Under the pieces are notes generated by a model. The model was not told the DNA's origin. It saw only the letters and a program-made list of their open reading frames with translations, and did no database searches. A stretch of 64,000 bases of DNA from Colias croceus (lineage: Eukaryota; Arthropoda; Insecta; Lepidoptera; Pieridae), in assembly GCF_905220415.1 (NCBI RefSeq), contig NC_059551.1:7202001-7266000 (forward strand), read 5' to 3'. How positions within the stretch are numbered: the first letter of the stretch is position 1; each line of letters opens with the position of its first letter. The position numbers were made by a program, and so were the translations under genes. Of this stretch, positions 34,525-45,617 are shown one piece after another.

Positions 34525-37500
34525 ATGTCAGAGGAGTCAGACAGACATGGGGAGTCCGCCAGTGACGGCGTCGCAGGAGGCGGCGTCACTAACGTGGCGC
34601 GCGTGTTGTTGACCCCTCACCAAGTCGACACCGCGTCCGCGGACTCGCTTCGTACCGCATGGAGAAACCAGGACTTGTATATTGATCATCTCGAATCCTT
34701 GAACAAACAGTTGGAAGGTATTTACGAAACGATTACAGCGGCTTGGTAGTGTCACGATCGGCCTCCCCGACCCGCGAGTTGACGTGAAGTTTCATTAGTT
34801 CTATATCGACAATGCTTTAACTAAAATATCATAGTGCTATGACAAAATTAATTGTGTTTTTACAATGTTAGTTGTATAATATGTGGTAACGGGTGTATTT
34901 AGGTGGTTAATGAGATAACAAGAGGACGGTGAAATCCTGTGTAAGAGTTGCAAGTGGAGTGTTCTGTGGAAGTGTAAACACCATGTGGGAAGGTGCGATA
35001 GCCAGTGAAAAGTCAAGTTTTGTTCCATCTGTGTATAGTGCAGTAAAAAAATGTTACAAAGTTTTTAAAGAAGGCAGCATGCAGTCTTCAAGTTTTTGCC
35101 AACATGAAAAAGTAAATATCATTTTCTTATACCATGTAGTTGTAAGCATTCTGTCCACCATTATGTTGGTGGTATTAAGTTAAGTTTATTAACATTTTTA
35201 TAAAAAAAGACCGCAATAATTATGTATTTATTGATCTACCTATTATATATTATGTATTTTATGATCAAAACTGTCTACAAAAACAATTATGGGTATAGAT
35301 TCTGTTGCCTAAAAGAATATGTAGGTACCTATCAAACAAAATGACAGAATAAAAGGATAAAAGGTTGATTTATCAGGATGTTTTCCATGTATTTTATTCA
35401 TATTTTGTTTGATAACTGAAGTTTTATTTACAATTTAGTAATTGTTTTGCTAAGTGGCCTTATATTATTAATGTAACAAAATGAAGAGAAAACAAATTAA
35501 ATAAAAAAAAATATTCCTTCACTATTGCAAATAACAAACATTTGGTGTGAGAACTCGAAGAAAGAAATTTTAATTGTTATTGATACTTCTTGGTTGAACT
35601 TTATACTTTATAATACAAAACTACTAATGAATTACTTGAATGTGAGAATTTATCAAACAATAGAATGGACTATTGTCGGAGGAACGGATTGCCAGGTTAC
35701 AGAATAAACCAAAAAAGTAGATTTACTGTTTATTTTTAATGCTCGATGTATGTAAATAAACGAACATTATATAGGTACCTACTTTATAATATACCTGCTT
35801 TATATCTGGTTACATTTTTCAATTATGATAAAGTGAAACAGGTTGAACAAACACAAACAAACCTTTGGTTAAGCTCTCATTTTAATCCCTCAGCCCCCGG
35901 AATCACAGACACAATAGAATCTATTGTGTCTATTCCCGAGCGGGCCGCTCGGTGGTCAATGGGTTAAGATACATAAAAAAGATATGATAATCACACATTT
36001 CAAAATGATTTTCAAAAATAAAAAAATGAACCAATGAATATAGTTGGTGAAGTATTTCATTTTGTAATCTTAATTAGAAAATATAAATGGATATAAGTAT
36101 TATGTTAGATTATTTACATACATCAAACAGTTTCCAATTATTATTAAAGCTAATACATAAAGATAATGTCTACAATGTTACTTGATTATCATATTAACGT
36201 TTTTATGACTATTTGTTATCAGTCAGTGCACTCAGTCCCAATTAATTTAGGTATATAACCCTATTCTATTAATATCATAAATTAATGTTACTCTGATAAA
36301 AAAATTATTGAACCCATTTGGATGAAACTTTACAGTTATATAATGCATCAGAATATCACATGACTATAGTCATTTCTATAAATACTTGATTTTTGTCTGC
36401 AGCTAAAACCGCAGGGTACAGCTAGTAGAAATTAGAGCTCAATAAATTTAGCCTTTGCCAATATTGATTAACAAGAAACATTTTTAATTCCTTCCATATC
36501 CCTTATTACAACCATATAAATGGTGATTTTTGAAAAGTAGTCTATGGGCTACTTTGATACTGGGTCTACAATTATTATAATTCTAGACTTTATTCAAACT
36601 AGGATTAGCTTTACAAATTAATCAGATATGCACTTACAAACATACTTGTATTTATTAGGCAAAAAAACAGCTGTCATTTTTTGTTACCTGTATAATTTTG
36701 TTATATGTACTTACCAATGTTTGTTGAAACAAAATGTATATATTTTAGAACAATATATTTTGTCATCATATCACCCTTGCTTAAAGAAAACGTTTATTTA
36801 TTCAATTAGACATTAAAAGTTTTATATAGGTAATGTGTTAGTAAAAATGAAAAACGGTCTAGTTATTGGCAAAAACAATTTAAGAATTTATATGTTAGGC
36901 ATATCATACTTGTATTTATTATTATCAAGTGAAAACAAGACTGCTTTTATATAAGTCTCATAGTATGATTTGTAAAAAAGTATTTAATATCTTCTATTAT
37001 ATTATTGTTTTGATATAGATGATATGAGATATTATAATGTTTTGGATATTTTTCTTTTAATTATCTTACTGCTGCACTTACAAAGGATCTAAATTTAATT
37101 TTCACATTGAAATTTAACATTTTATATGTAACATTAGAATTCAGAAACATTATATGTCTCTCAATGATAAATTTGTAATATAATATAGAGCTCTAAGAAA
37201 TTGTTAATTGCAATGGAGTTTAGCAGTAAAAGAGATTGTATATTGAATATTCATTCAGTCATTCATGTTTATTAATAACAAAATATAATACATATTGTGA
37301 TGTGTAAAGTAAATAATATGTTGTAAAACTTAGTATTGTATGATTGTAATGATTTAGTTAAGGTGTTGTCGATTGCAACATTGTATTTTATGAGGCATAA
37401 TATCTAACCTCAATTACTTATGTATAGTTGATATCTAGAATAATTGACACCTGGCTTGAAATAAGTTTAAATTAAGTTAATTATAATATTCTAAACTTAG

Positions 37501-39033
37501 CTCTACCAATTTCAGGCAGCTTGGAAAAGGCGAAAAGTATAGAAGACAGAATAAATAAGCAATATGCAGAATCACAACATCGCGAGAAGGTTCTTGTGAG
37601 GAGGCTTGCTGCTAAGGAACAAGAAATACAAGATTATGTAGTATGTTGCTTTTGTCACTACCAGTTTATGTTTTAGTATTTAGTTTTTATTATAAATTGT
37701 GTGAGTGGGGAATACTGTCCTTAGCTCTTAAAAAAGCAAACTTAAGATAATCACCAATAATTAATAACTCAGCCCCCGGAATCATTGTGTCGTTGTCCGA
37801 TCGGGCCGCTCGGGGCTCAATGGGTTAATAATTCTTCTTTTTATGAAAGGCTCTAATTATTATATGTTGTAAAGTCTAAATTTTGGTGGGAATTAAAAAT
37901 TGCTGATTTAATTTTTTAACAATTTCGTATTACCATTTTGAATTTATACAAATAGTTTCCTTTTTTAAGTATTCCTATAGAGAAATCTGACCGTCCCAAT
38001 AATTCACTTTTTAAGACATCCATTAATGTTTATATGTCTATATTACTTTCAGAGTCAAATAACAGAATTGAAATCATCACACGCCAGCCTAAATGGGCGA
38101 CCTTCATTATTGGACCCAGCGGTCAACATGCTTATTTTAAGGTTAAAACAAGAACTTACATCTACTAAGGCGCGACTCGAAGAGACACAAAACGAACTTT
38201 CAGCGTGGAAATTCACACCAGACTCAAATACAGGGAAAAAGTTGATGGCGAAATGTCGACTCTTGCATCAAGAGAATGAAGATCTGGGACGCATGACTTC
38301 CAGTGGTCGGATAGCTAAGTTAGAAGGTGACCTAGCATTACAGAAAAGTTTTAGTGAAGAAGTTAAGAAATCACAATCAGGTATAGTGCTTTTGGGACTC
38401 TTTCTACCAACAAAAAGTTATATTTTGACCGTTACCATCTATAGCTAGTAAGTTGGCTACATTTACCATATAAAATAAATAATCATCATACAGCAGTTCT
38501 AACAACCAATTAAAAAAAAACCTTCAAGATTGAAGGTCTACACTCACTACACAATGCAAACTCATAACGCATTACACAAATAAATATAAAATGTTTAGTT
38601 AGTTGCATTTATAATTTTATGGTAGTGATTTTTGAAAAATTTTAAAGTCTTTGTTCTAAATTTCATCTAACATAAAAATCATAATTTAAGAAAATATTCT
38701 TAGTCTCAGAGGGCTTCCACATACCACCATCTAACAATGTATAATTGAATAATCAATACCATTTATTTTACAGAATTGGATGAGTTCCTACAAGAATTAG
38801 ACGAAGACGTAGAGGGGATGCAAAGTACAGTGCTATTTCTGCAGCAGGAATTGAGGGCGACCCACGCCACAGTGAACGGGAACCGAGCGTCGACCCCCGC
38901 GGACAAGCGGACGTACTCGGGCAGTGAATGTAGCGACACCCCCGTGGGCAAGCGGCGGCGGGCTTCAGTGCTCTCGTTAGACTATAATGAAGACGAGGAA
39001 CCCTTAACTGTCACCAACGGTGAAGCGGACTAA
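34525..39033 (+). CDS. fl(2)d: Fl(2)d / WTAP, m6A methyltransferase complex subunit
   Basis: Fl(2)d, the insect WTAP, is a nuclear coiled-coil scaffold that holds METTL3-METTL14 with Virilizer, Nito/RBM15 and partners for mRNA N6-adenosine methylation. In Drosophila it is needed for Sex-lethal splicing. Exons 34525-34717 (5' boundary of the exon 34490), 37516-37640, 38053-38380 and 38774-39033 join in phase to 301 residues. The N-terminus is acidic and Ser/Gly-rich, then long coiled coils follow. Family hallmarks are AVNMLILRLKQELTSTKARL, LMAKCRLLHQENEDLGR, GRIAKLEGDLALQKSFSEEV and LDEFLQELDEDVEGMQSTVL. A basic KRRR patch and an acidic tail close the protein. The length is shorter than Drosophila's because the Gln-rich tail is absent. 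The start has only short upstream reading space and fits the family. Confidence 0.93.
35882..35967. mobile_element. TTAA-flanked mini-element, copy 2 of 4
   Basis: TTAA lies at 35882 and 35964. Inside are CAGCCCCCGGAATCACAGAC, the palindromic core ACACAATAGA-TCTATTGTGT, and GGGCCGCTCGG before TCAATGGG. It lies in an fl(2)d intron. Confidence 0.75.
36296..36425 (+). mobile_element. Degenerate Helitron-like 3' fragment
   Basis: The stretch ends ACCGCAGGGTACAGCTAG next to T, and its interior (CCATTTGGATGAAACTTTAC) resembles common short repeats of this class. The 5' end is not defined. Confidence 0.35.
37761..37828. mobile_element. TTAA-flanked mini-element, copy 3 of 4
   Basis: A shortened copy carrying CAGCCCCCGGAATCATTGTG, then GGGCCGCTCGGGGCTCAATG, between TTAA sites. 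The left half of the palindromic core is deleted. It lies in the third intron of fl(2)d. Confidence 0.75.
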
Positions 39034-39447
39034 ATAGTGCTCAGTAACCCTGGATTGTGATCTGTGGCCGCATCAACGGCTGACTTACGTTGTACTCAAA
39101 CAATCTTACAAGTGATTGATCAATTACATCACGTTGAAAGCTTTTATATTAGCTAATAACGAAGTGTGTTAAATTTACGTACTTTTATTAGAAGACAAAA
39201 TTCTATACAATGTGTCATTACTATTGACTAATCGGTGATGATTGTGTCCATGTGGAATGATGAGAAACTCGTTTATTTGCCTTTACATGAAGTGGACCAT
39301 GTGATCAGATTTAGTGAAATCGTTATGACATTGATTTTTTGATAAATATTCGAACAAACACTCAGATGACAATTTTATAATTTATTTATGTAAAGTGCAT
39401 TAATTGAATGTGATAAATATATTAGAGGAGCCAATATTATAAGCAAT

Positions 39448-39453
39448 AATAAA
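39448..39453 (+). terminator. Candidate polyadenylation signal of fl(2)d
   Basis: AATAAA lies about 415 bases after the stop. Another AATAAA lies near 39664. Which one is used is unknown. Confidence 0.4.
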
Positions 39454-40237
39454 CTTTTTGTTGCCAATATTTTATTGAATTGATGGCTTTATCTATTATG
39501 GACACCCAATGTTTAATGGTGATGAATTTTCCTGTGTTGCAATAATGTCGAAACATTAAGTCTAAGATGTAATAATTGCCGTGTTTTTATTGAATTTATG
39601 TGATTATCTACATAAAATGATTCTATTTTAAAATTACGATTGAATGTATATATAGAGCTATGTTAATAAACATATTACTGTCATCAGTTATTAAATGTTT
39701 TATTGAAAAAAATGTCTTTTAGCAACAGTGTGTGAGGTTTAGCATAAGTTGACTCCTAGTCTTTTAGTGGAACTATGCATGATCTAATATAACATCTAGA
39801 TGATGGTTACTAGACCGGCGCAGTTGCCGTAGCCGAGCCGAACAAGAAATGTCTATTTCGAAATACGTTTCAATTTGGTCTGTAACAATTCAAAACAGCT
39901 TTAACTGGCTGACTTTTAACAATTTGCCGGCTATTCAATATAAAGTAAATTTTCATATTTTCTCCATCTCCATTCAACAATATATTATGTATACTTACCT
40001 CGAGAAATATTTTTGTAACATATTCCATTTATGCTCGTTCCTGTAGGTCGTAGTTAGTTCAGTTGGAACCTGTACTTGTGAGATTAGCTCATTTCAGATT
40101 TATCTTATTTTATTAACATTGATGATCCATCGTTTGTGGTGATACTAATATATAAGTGACAACAACATTACAGCACCTAGTCGATGCCGCAGGAATTTTT
40201 CCTGTTATCATATTTTATTCAGGCAGCTTATAAGTTA

Positions 40238-40419
40238 CTAGCTGCACTCCGGGGATTCATCCGCATGGCTCAGCTTCTGTCGGTTTTAGCGTGAAGCCTA
40301 TAAGCCTTCCTCGATAAATGGGCTATCCAATACCGAAATAATTTTTCAAATCGGACCAGTAGTTCTTGAGATTAGCGCGTTCAAACAAACACTCTTCAAC
40401 TTTATAATATTAGTATAGA
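40238..40419 (-). mobile_element. Helitron-like non-autonomous copy
   Basis: It belongs to the same family as 25108-25300. Read inverted it starts TCTATACTAATATTATAAAG and ends CTAG, and it shares the GATTAGCGCGTTCAAACAAA and GGACCAGTAGTTCTTGAG words as written on the plus strand. Confidence 0.75.
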
Positions 40420-40609
40420 ATTCAAACCGAAAACCCCTTGTTGAGAATTTTTACACCAGTTTCCTGCAGACAAACTTTTTATTCGTTATCTTACGCATAG
40501 GTAGTACACGTACCTACTATGTCTTAATATGCATAGAGCAATTGAAATACGTTATTACACATTGGTCAAGGAATAACAGCTTCCAAGTTCCTCTCATAGT
40601 CTAACATTA

Positions 40610-40803
40610 GTGCTGATTTACACAGGGTCAGTAACTGACTACAAATTCGAGGCAAATCAGGGCTGACCCGAAAAAAAACCCTGTGTAAACAGATTTGAAG
40701 TCAGTACAGAGGCTTGAAGTCTATGTAAACAGTTAAAGTCAGTCGCGGCGCCTAATTTCGGCGCCGCGACTGACTCGTCTACTGACCCTGTGTAAATCAG
40801 CAC
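40610..40803. mobile_element. Harbinger-type MITE, 194 bp
   Basis: Exact terminal inverted repeats start GTGCTGATTTACACAGGGTC and continue AGTA, flanked by TTA on both sides (40607-40609 and 40804-40806). The interior carries a GC-rich hairpin with 16-bp exact arms (AGTCAGTCGCGGCGCC). There is no coding. Confidence 0.85.
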
Positions 40804-40859
40804 TTAATTCAGGCCATCTACCATATTATCGTGATTACCTCTACTTACTCTCCAAACAG

Positions 40860-40942
40860 GCAACACCGATTATGAAGAGGAACCCCCGATCATGGCGGCA
40901 AATACCGACGATCATTGGGACGACCGCGACGCTGACCATTGA
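40860..40942 (+). CDS. fl(2)d: Candidate alternative last exon of fl(2)d
   Basis: After a good acceptor (CTTACTCTCCAAACAG) a 26-codon frame (NTDYEEEPPIMAANTDDHWD, then DRDADH) runs to TGA, with AATAAA 15 bases later at 40957. If the main last exon is spliced internally at 39020 (AACG|GTGAAG), the phase fits exactly. The protein would end with this acidic stretch instead of EAD. The composition is clearly coding-like against AT-rich surroundings. It could instead belong to another gene. The join is inferred. Confidence 0.45.
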
Positions 40943-42555
40943 GAAGAGGGGCCCATAATAAATTCTATTACTTAAATGATGAACATCATACGATTTTCTT
41001 TCTCAGCACTTTTTGAAATTTCTGCTAACATCGACTAGGTTCTTTTACGCGTATCAAGTCGAGAATAGAGATAGTAATATACAAAAATAATTATAATATC
41101 ACACTATTATATTGAGTCTCATTGGTTGCGTAGATGTGATAAAATAACGTCATTTAAAATAGAAAGGGATATGTATATTTTTATTAAGGATATAAGTTCG
41201 AGACTAAATAAAAATAAAACAAAATTATATTAAAAAAATCATTTATTACAATCAATATTATGTCTATGAAGGCACCACATTAACACATCGGTGGGGGTTT
41301 AAATCACACAATAATTTGACTAGCATGTATAAAAGCCTTGAGAGCAAAAACAGTTGTAAAAAATAGCTCTGCATATAAATGCATGTGCGTAATAATCACA
41401 GATTTCTTACATAGTTTATAAATAATATATTACTCCTAAATACAAGTTATGGCAAATTTTCTTAGGACTTACTTAACTATCCCTTCCTTATAACAAGCAA
41501 AATGACATCATCCGCTTTATATATATTAGTATAATATAGTTACTACAAAGACCTTAGAGCATTAAACCAACAAAGACAAACCCGGAATTATGTCGTGGAT
41601 ATAATATTATAGTATATCAACAATATTTCATACGTACTGTTTATTTGGCTTTTGTACTAATCTACTAAATTAAAGCAGGTGACCTGCTGCAGGTCATTTT
41701 GTTAACTTGAAATGGTTGATACGTTGAGTAAAATAATAAATATTTCAGGGTAAACATTCACAAAAATCAAATGCCCCGCTAGTCTAAAACGCAAATATGG
41801 AATAAATTATAATTGAAAATTCAATCTAATCGAGAAATATAATTGACCTGCATTAAAAAAGAAGCAAGATTATTTAGAAACCAAGTATGTAAGTACTTAA
41901 TATATAATTTCTAATAATTATGTTTATTTGGAACAAACAAACAGGTAACCGAGTGCAGGCCACATGCAATTCACACGTGCTACTAAACGCCAAACGGGAA
42001 AGTGCATTACCTCGTTTCTATGTGGAACGGTAAGGCGAGCCACAAAGGAACCTATCGCAAAATATATTATTTCTCACATAACGTACATATATAAAACATA
42101 GGTACCAATCACAAGTTATTACGTAGGTATTTTCTCGTTAATAACTGCTTGATTACAACCGTTTCAAATTAATCAACAACATTCAATTGCTTATAACATA
42201 ACCGCAAATTAAATTGAAGATATTGTAATTTTGACTTATGTTTCTACGTATTTTGTTAACATTTATAAAATCAAATCCAATCAAATATTAAGTTATACAG
42301 CAGAAAGTAATAACTGCATTACTGCAAAAGGGCTGCTGTAACCATCTGTCGTTACGTTTATTTCAAATAAACATAATACAACTATCGAAAACCGCTTTCA
42401 TAATTTAAGTAGTACATATTTACCAGAGTTTGAGTAGGTATACTGTTCAGCAATTCACTATCCGGTATTCCCCATCGACCAAAGACAACGAATTGCAATT
42501 TTTGAACAATTTTTTTTTTTATTATTTTGTCAACCCTTTTTCACCGAACAAATTT

Positions 42556-44870
42556 TTATTTCCTCTTTGGTCCCATATTATCCCCGCCAGCGTGAACTTC
42601 ATCTTTAATCCCGGCTTGGTACCTCAACAATTTGTCATCAGCCGACCGAACTCGCTCCTGCAATATTTCTACGGTACGATTCAATAGTTTAATTTCTTCT
42701 TGTAACGGATAAAGCTGCATGTTCATTTGCATTAGCTCCTTTTCGTGCGCTAGTTGTAGTGTGTGCAGCTGTTGAATATTATGAATGAGGTGCATTAGTT
42801 TTGTACCTACTTGTATTTTAGGATAAGGTCAAAAAGTTCGTAAAAGCTCTTTTACGTCTTAAAATTTTTATTATTGGACATGCATATTTTGTAATACAGT
42901 TATCTATTGTAAGTTGTAACTATCCTATTTACATATTATAAACTATTATGGCTTACAAATTCGTGAACTAAATTTATAGGCTTATCCATATAACTCAAAC
43001 TAGCTTTCCGCCCGCGGCTTCGCCCGCGTTTTCAAAGAAAAACCCGCATAGTTCCCGGTCCCGAGGGATTTCCGGGATAAAACCTATCCTATCTCTCAAG
43101 TTGGATCGAACTGCACATAATGTGCGAATTTTATTATAATCGGTTAGGTGGTTTAGGAGTCCATTGAGGACAAACATTGTGACACGAGATTTATATAATA
43201 TATTATATATAAAAGAAGATGTTACTTTGACAGTTAAAAAAACAGTTGCTTTTGAAATAGTACTCACATCTTGAATTCGCTTCTTCTTCAACATAATGAG
43301 ATCTTCGTTGGTCCTCTTCAAAGACGACAACAAACTGACCCTCTCTTCCATGAGGTCTTCCTTTTGCTTACGAACTTCCGACAGTTCTGCCTCCATTGCG
43401 TTATTCGCCCGTAACATAACATTTTCCGTTGATTTTGCTGGTTTACATCCCGCTCTCTTTTGTGGATTAAAGTTCAAAAGAACTGAAAAAATATCAAACA
43501 ATAGTTTATTTAGTCAAAGTTAAGTTGAATAACAAAATCACTCGCAAAAGGACACAGAATTTGTATGAAAAAGGAAAATCATTATTTATCGTTATGAATA
43601 AGAACGGGCATAATTTCAATTTAATCAAATGTATGGATTGGGTATACTTTACATTCTTTCTCCTTCTGTAGACTTCTCAAGTTTTTCTTCAACTCTTCTG
43701 TCTCCCTGTTAATTTTGGCTATAGTTCGTTGTTTGGCTGTTAGTTCAGTCTGTAAACCTTTAATAGTGGCTATGAGATAACTGTCTTCCTTCAGTCTGTT
43801 AAAAATTAAGGCGGAATTTTGTGTCAGCCTGCTTACAGCAGACGACGCTCTATCTGGCTTTAGGAACGTTTGTGTAGAAACTGTATTTTGGTTTTTAGGC
43901 ACTGTTTGGACGGCTACTTCGTGTAAATTTATTTTATTAATCTTATTCTTCAGATCCTGGTTCACTTTCCGATCCTCCATTAATTTTCTTTCGACGTCAA
44001 CAATGTGAGTTTCATACTTCTGTTTCATATCGGTAAATTTCTCTTGAAGAGTCATGAGGACACTGTGGAAATGACTTTCTTTGTCTTTTAACTCCTGCTC
44101 GAGTCTCACTATGCGTTCTTCTAGAAGCTTCTTTTTATTGTCTTCCACAGTGGACGATTTTGACGCAACTAAAAAAATATAAGTTTTAGTTTTACCAGGA
44201 AATATTTAAAATTCCACACAACTCAAAAGCATTCAAAACAATTAGTTGTTAAGCTGTTAATACAGTACTTTTTCAAAGCCTACAATATAATTTTGATAAC
44301 TGTGTACAAACCTATTAGAGCAGACACTGAGTCTGGATGTTTCCGCCTTAAAATCATCTCCATTTCCTTCACTTGCCGCTGCAAATCTTTTATAACAGTT
44401 GCATCTTTTTCGCGTTGAATCGTTAAGTTCTTTCGTTCGTTTCTTTCTTTATTCAGTTCTGCAAGAGCGCCTTGTTCATTTTGTTTACTCGTCTTCAATT
44501 CTGATTCCTTATTGTGGTATTCTTTTGCAATTCTATTCACAAATTTCTCACACTCTACCAGCTTTATCTCTGCGTTCTGCTTGTCTTCCTCCAACTGGTT
44601 GATCTTTTTCTTTAACGCCTTGTTATCGTCAACGAGTTGCACATTCAATAATTCAAGACTTTTCACTCGTTCATTGGTATCCTTGAGTTCTTCCACCAAT
44701 TGTTCGTGTTTACAATTGTTAAGTTTTTTCGGCGTGCCAGATGTAAATCGAGCCACTTTCGCGGCCTCTTTTTTCTTCGAATCGATAACGCCAGCGGAGA
44801 AAGGTCTCGCCTTCGACTTGCGGCGGGTTTCCTTGTGCTCTGTCCCATGTTGTTTTGGGATATGATTGAC
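42556..44870 (-). CDS. CEP162-like coiled-coil protein, C-terminal exons
   Basis: Four minus-strand exons, 44870-44312, 44168-43653, 43482-43268 and 42768-42556, join in phase (phase 1, 1, then 0) to about 500 residues of almost continuous coiled coil. The RRKHPDSVSALI segment at the end of the first exon resembles the conserved (R)RHPNS-PALI stretch of the centriolar and ciliary transition-zone protein CEP162. An EERIVRLEQELKDKESHFHS heptad region follows as in that family. CEP162 binds microtubules at the distal centriole and helps assemble the transition zone. The vertebrate protein is about 1,400 residues, so an N-terminal part is missing. The first exon has an in-frame stop just upstream and no early ATG, so further exons must exist but were not found. 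Family assignment is moderate because coiled coils resemble each other. Confidence 0.65.
43000..43215 (-). mobile_element. Helitron-like copy in the CEP162-like gene
   Basis: Read inverted it ends AAGCCGCGGGCGGAAAGCTAG and contains CGTGTCACAATGTTTGTCCT and CAACTTGAGAGATAGGATAG, words shared with the copy truncated by the window end at 63845. It sits in the last intron, between exons 43268 and 42768. Confidence 0.7.
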
Positions 44871-45617
44871 CTTAAATTAGTTAATTCAATTAGAAAACAG
44901 GGAGATTTTCAATATGAATTAAAGATCGCAATAACTTAATATTTCATGTTATGTATGTTTAGCCACAGCTCAAAATCTGGGTCAATTTCAAATAAAACAG
45001 ATGCTTTTTAAAACTTGTTCCCCGGGTTAAACCGTAGGTCATCGACTTGAGAAATTGGATTTGTTGAATAACTGTAAAACTGAGTGCCTTGGAGAGGCCG
45101 ATTGAATCTGAGTATTGGAAGAAAAACATGTTTACAGTAAACAGTTTGTCGTTATTAAATAACTGCAATTTGATGGCAATGACCGAGCATGGCGCCTGCG
45201 CAGCGAGCTGGTTCCTAAACAAACATACAGTTAAACGTTTATAACCACTAATACGACTTTGTTGGAGTATATATTGACTTCAATGTATTAACCATAGAGA
45301 CATCGAAAATCTATAACAACATCCATAATCAAAAGGATGTATCTAAATACAAGATACCTAGGTAGTTAATAGAATTATGAAATCACATCCATTATTGATG
45401 AATATTTAAAGCGAGAATATAAAATAAAAAAAATAAATTCACCGCATAAACTCCATATCGCAAAATATTTGCACATGGTAAATCCAATGGCACGTTAGAA
45501 GCAAAATTATAATCATAACAATGACGAGATGCTATACGATTGCACAACGTATAGAGCTTAAAAGGGTGTTGTTGCATATATGCGCTTTCCATGGGCCGGC
45601 ACGAGTGGTCAGTCGCC
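44871..45617. other. Spacer between the CEP162-like gene and the carboxypeptidase
   Basis: These are divergent neighbours. On the minus strand a good acceptor (TTTTTCTTCCAATACTCAG, near 45110) is followed by a 37-codon open stretch with plausible coding character. No donor in the right phase links it to the exon at 44870, so it is not called. A TATA-like CATATATG (45575-45582) and an initiator-like TCAGT (45609) precede the carboxypeptidase ATG, though the implied 5' UTR would be only a few bases. Confidence 0.4.

Larger units (their letters stand above)
34718..37515 (+). other. First coding-region intron of fl(2)d
   Basis: A 2.8-kb AT-rich intron contains TTAA mini-element copy 2 (35882-35967) and a Helitron-like 3' fragment (36296-36425). 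Open frames here lack coding character. Confidence 0.7.
39034..42555. other. fl(2)d 3' region and intergenic DNA
   Basis: This contains the fl(2)d 3' UTR, a Helitron-like copy (40238-40419), a Harbinger-type MITE (40610-40803) and a candidate alternative last exon (40860-40942). From about 40965 to 42555 it is AT-rich and nothing could be supported. Confidence 0.6.

Noticed and set aside
44399..44939. Plus-strand frames of 67-117 codons over the CEP162-like exon
   Set aside because: They are antisense shadows of the coiled-coil exon on the minus strand, which has consistent splice phases and heptad pattern.
44990..45110. Possible upstream exon of the CEP162-like gene on the minus strand
   Set aside because: It has a strong acceptor and a plausible open frame, but no donor in the phase needed to join the exon at 44870.
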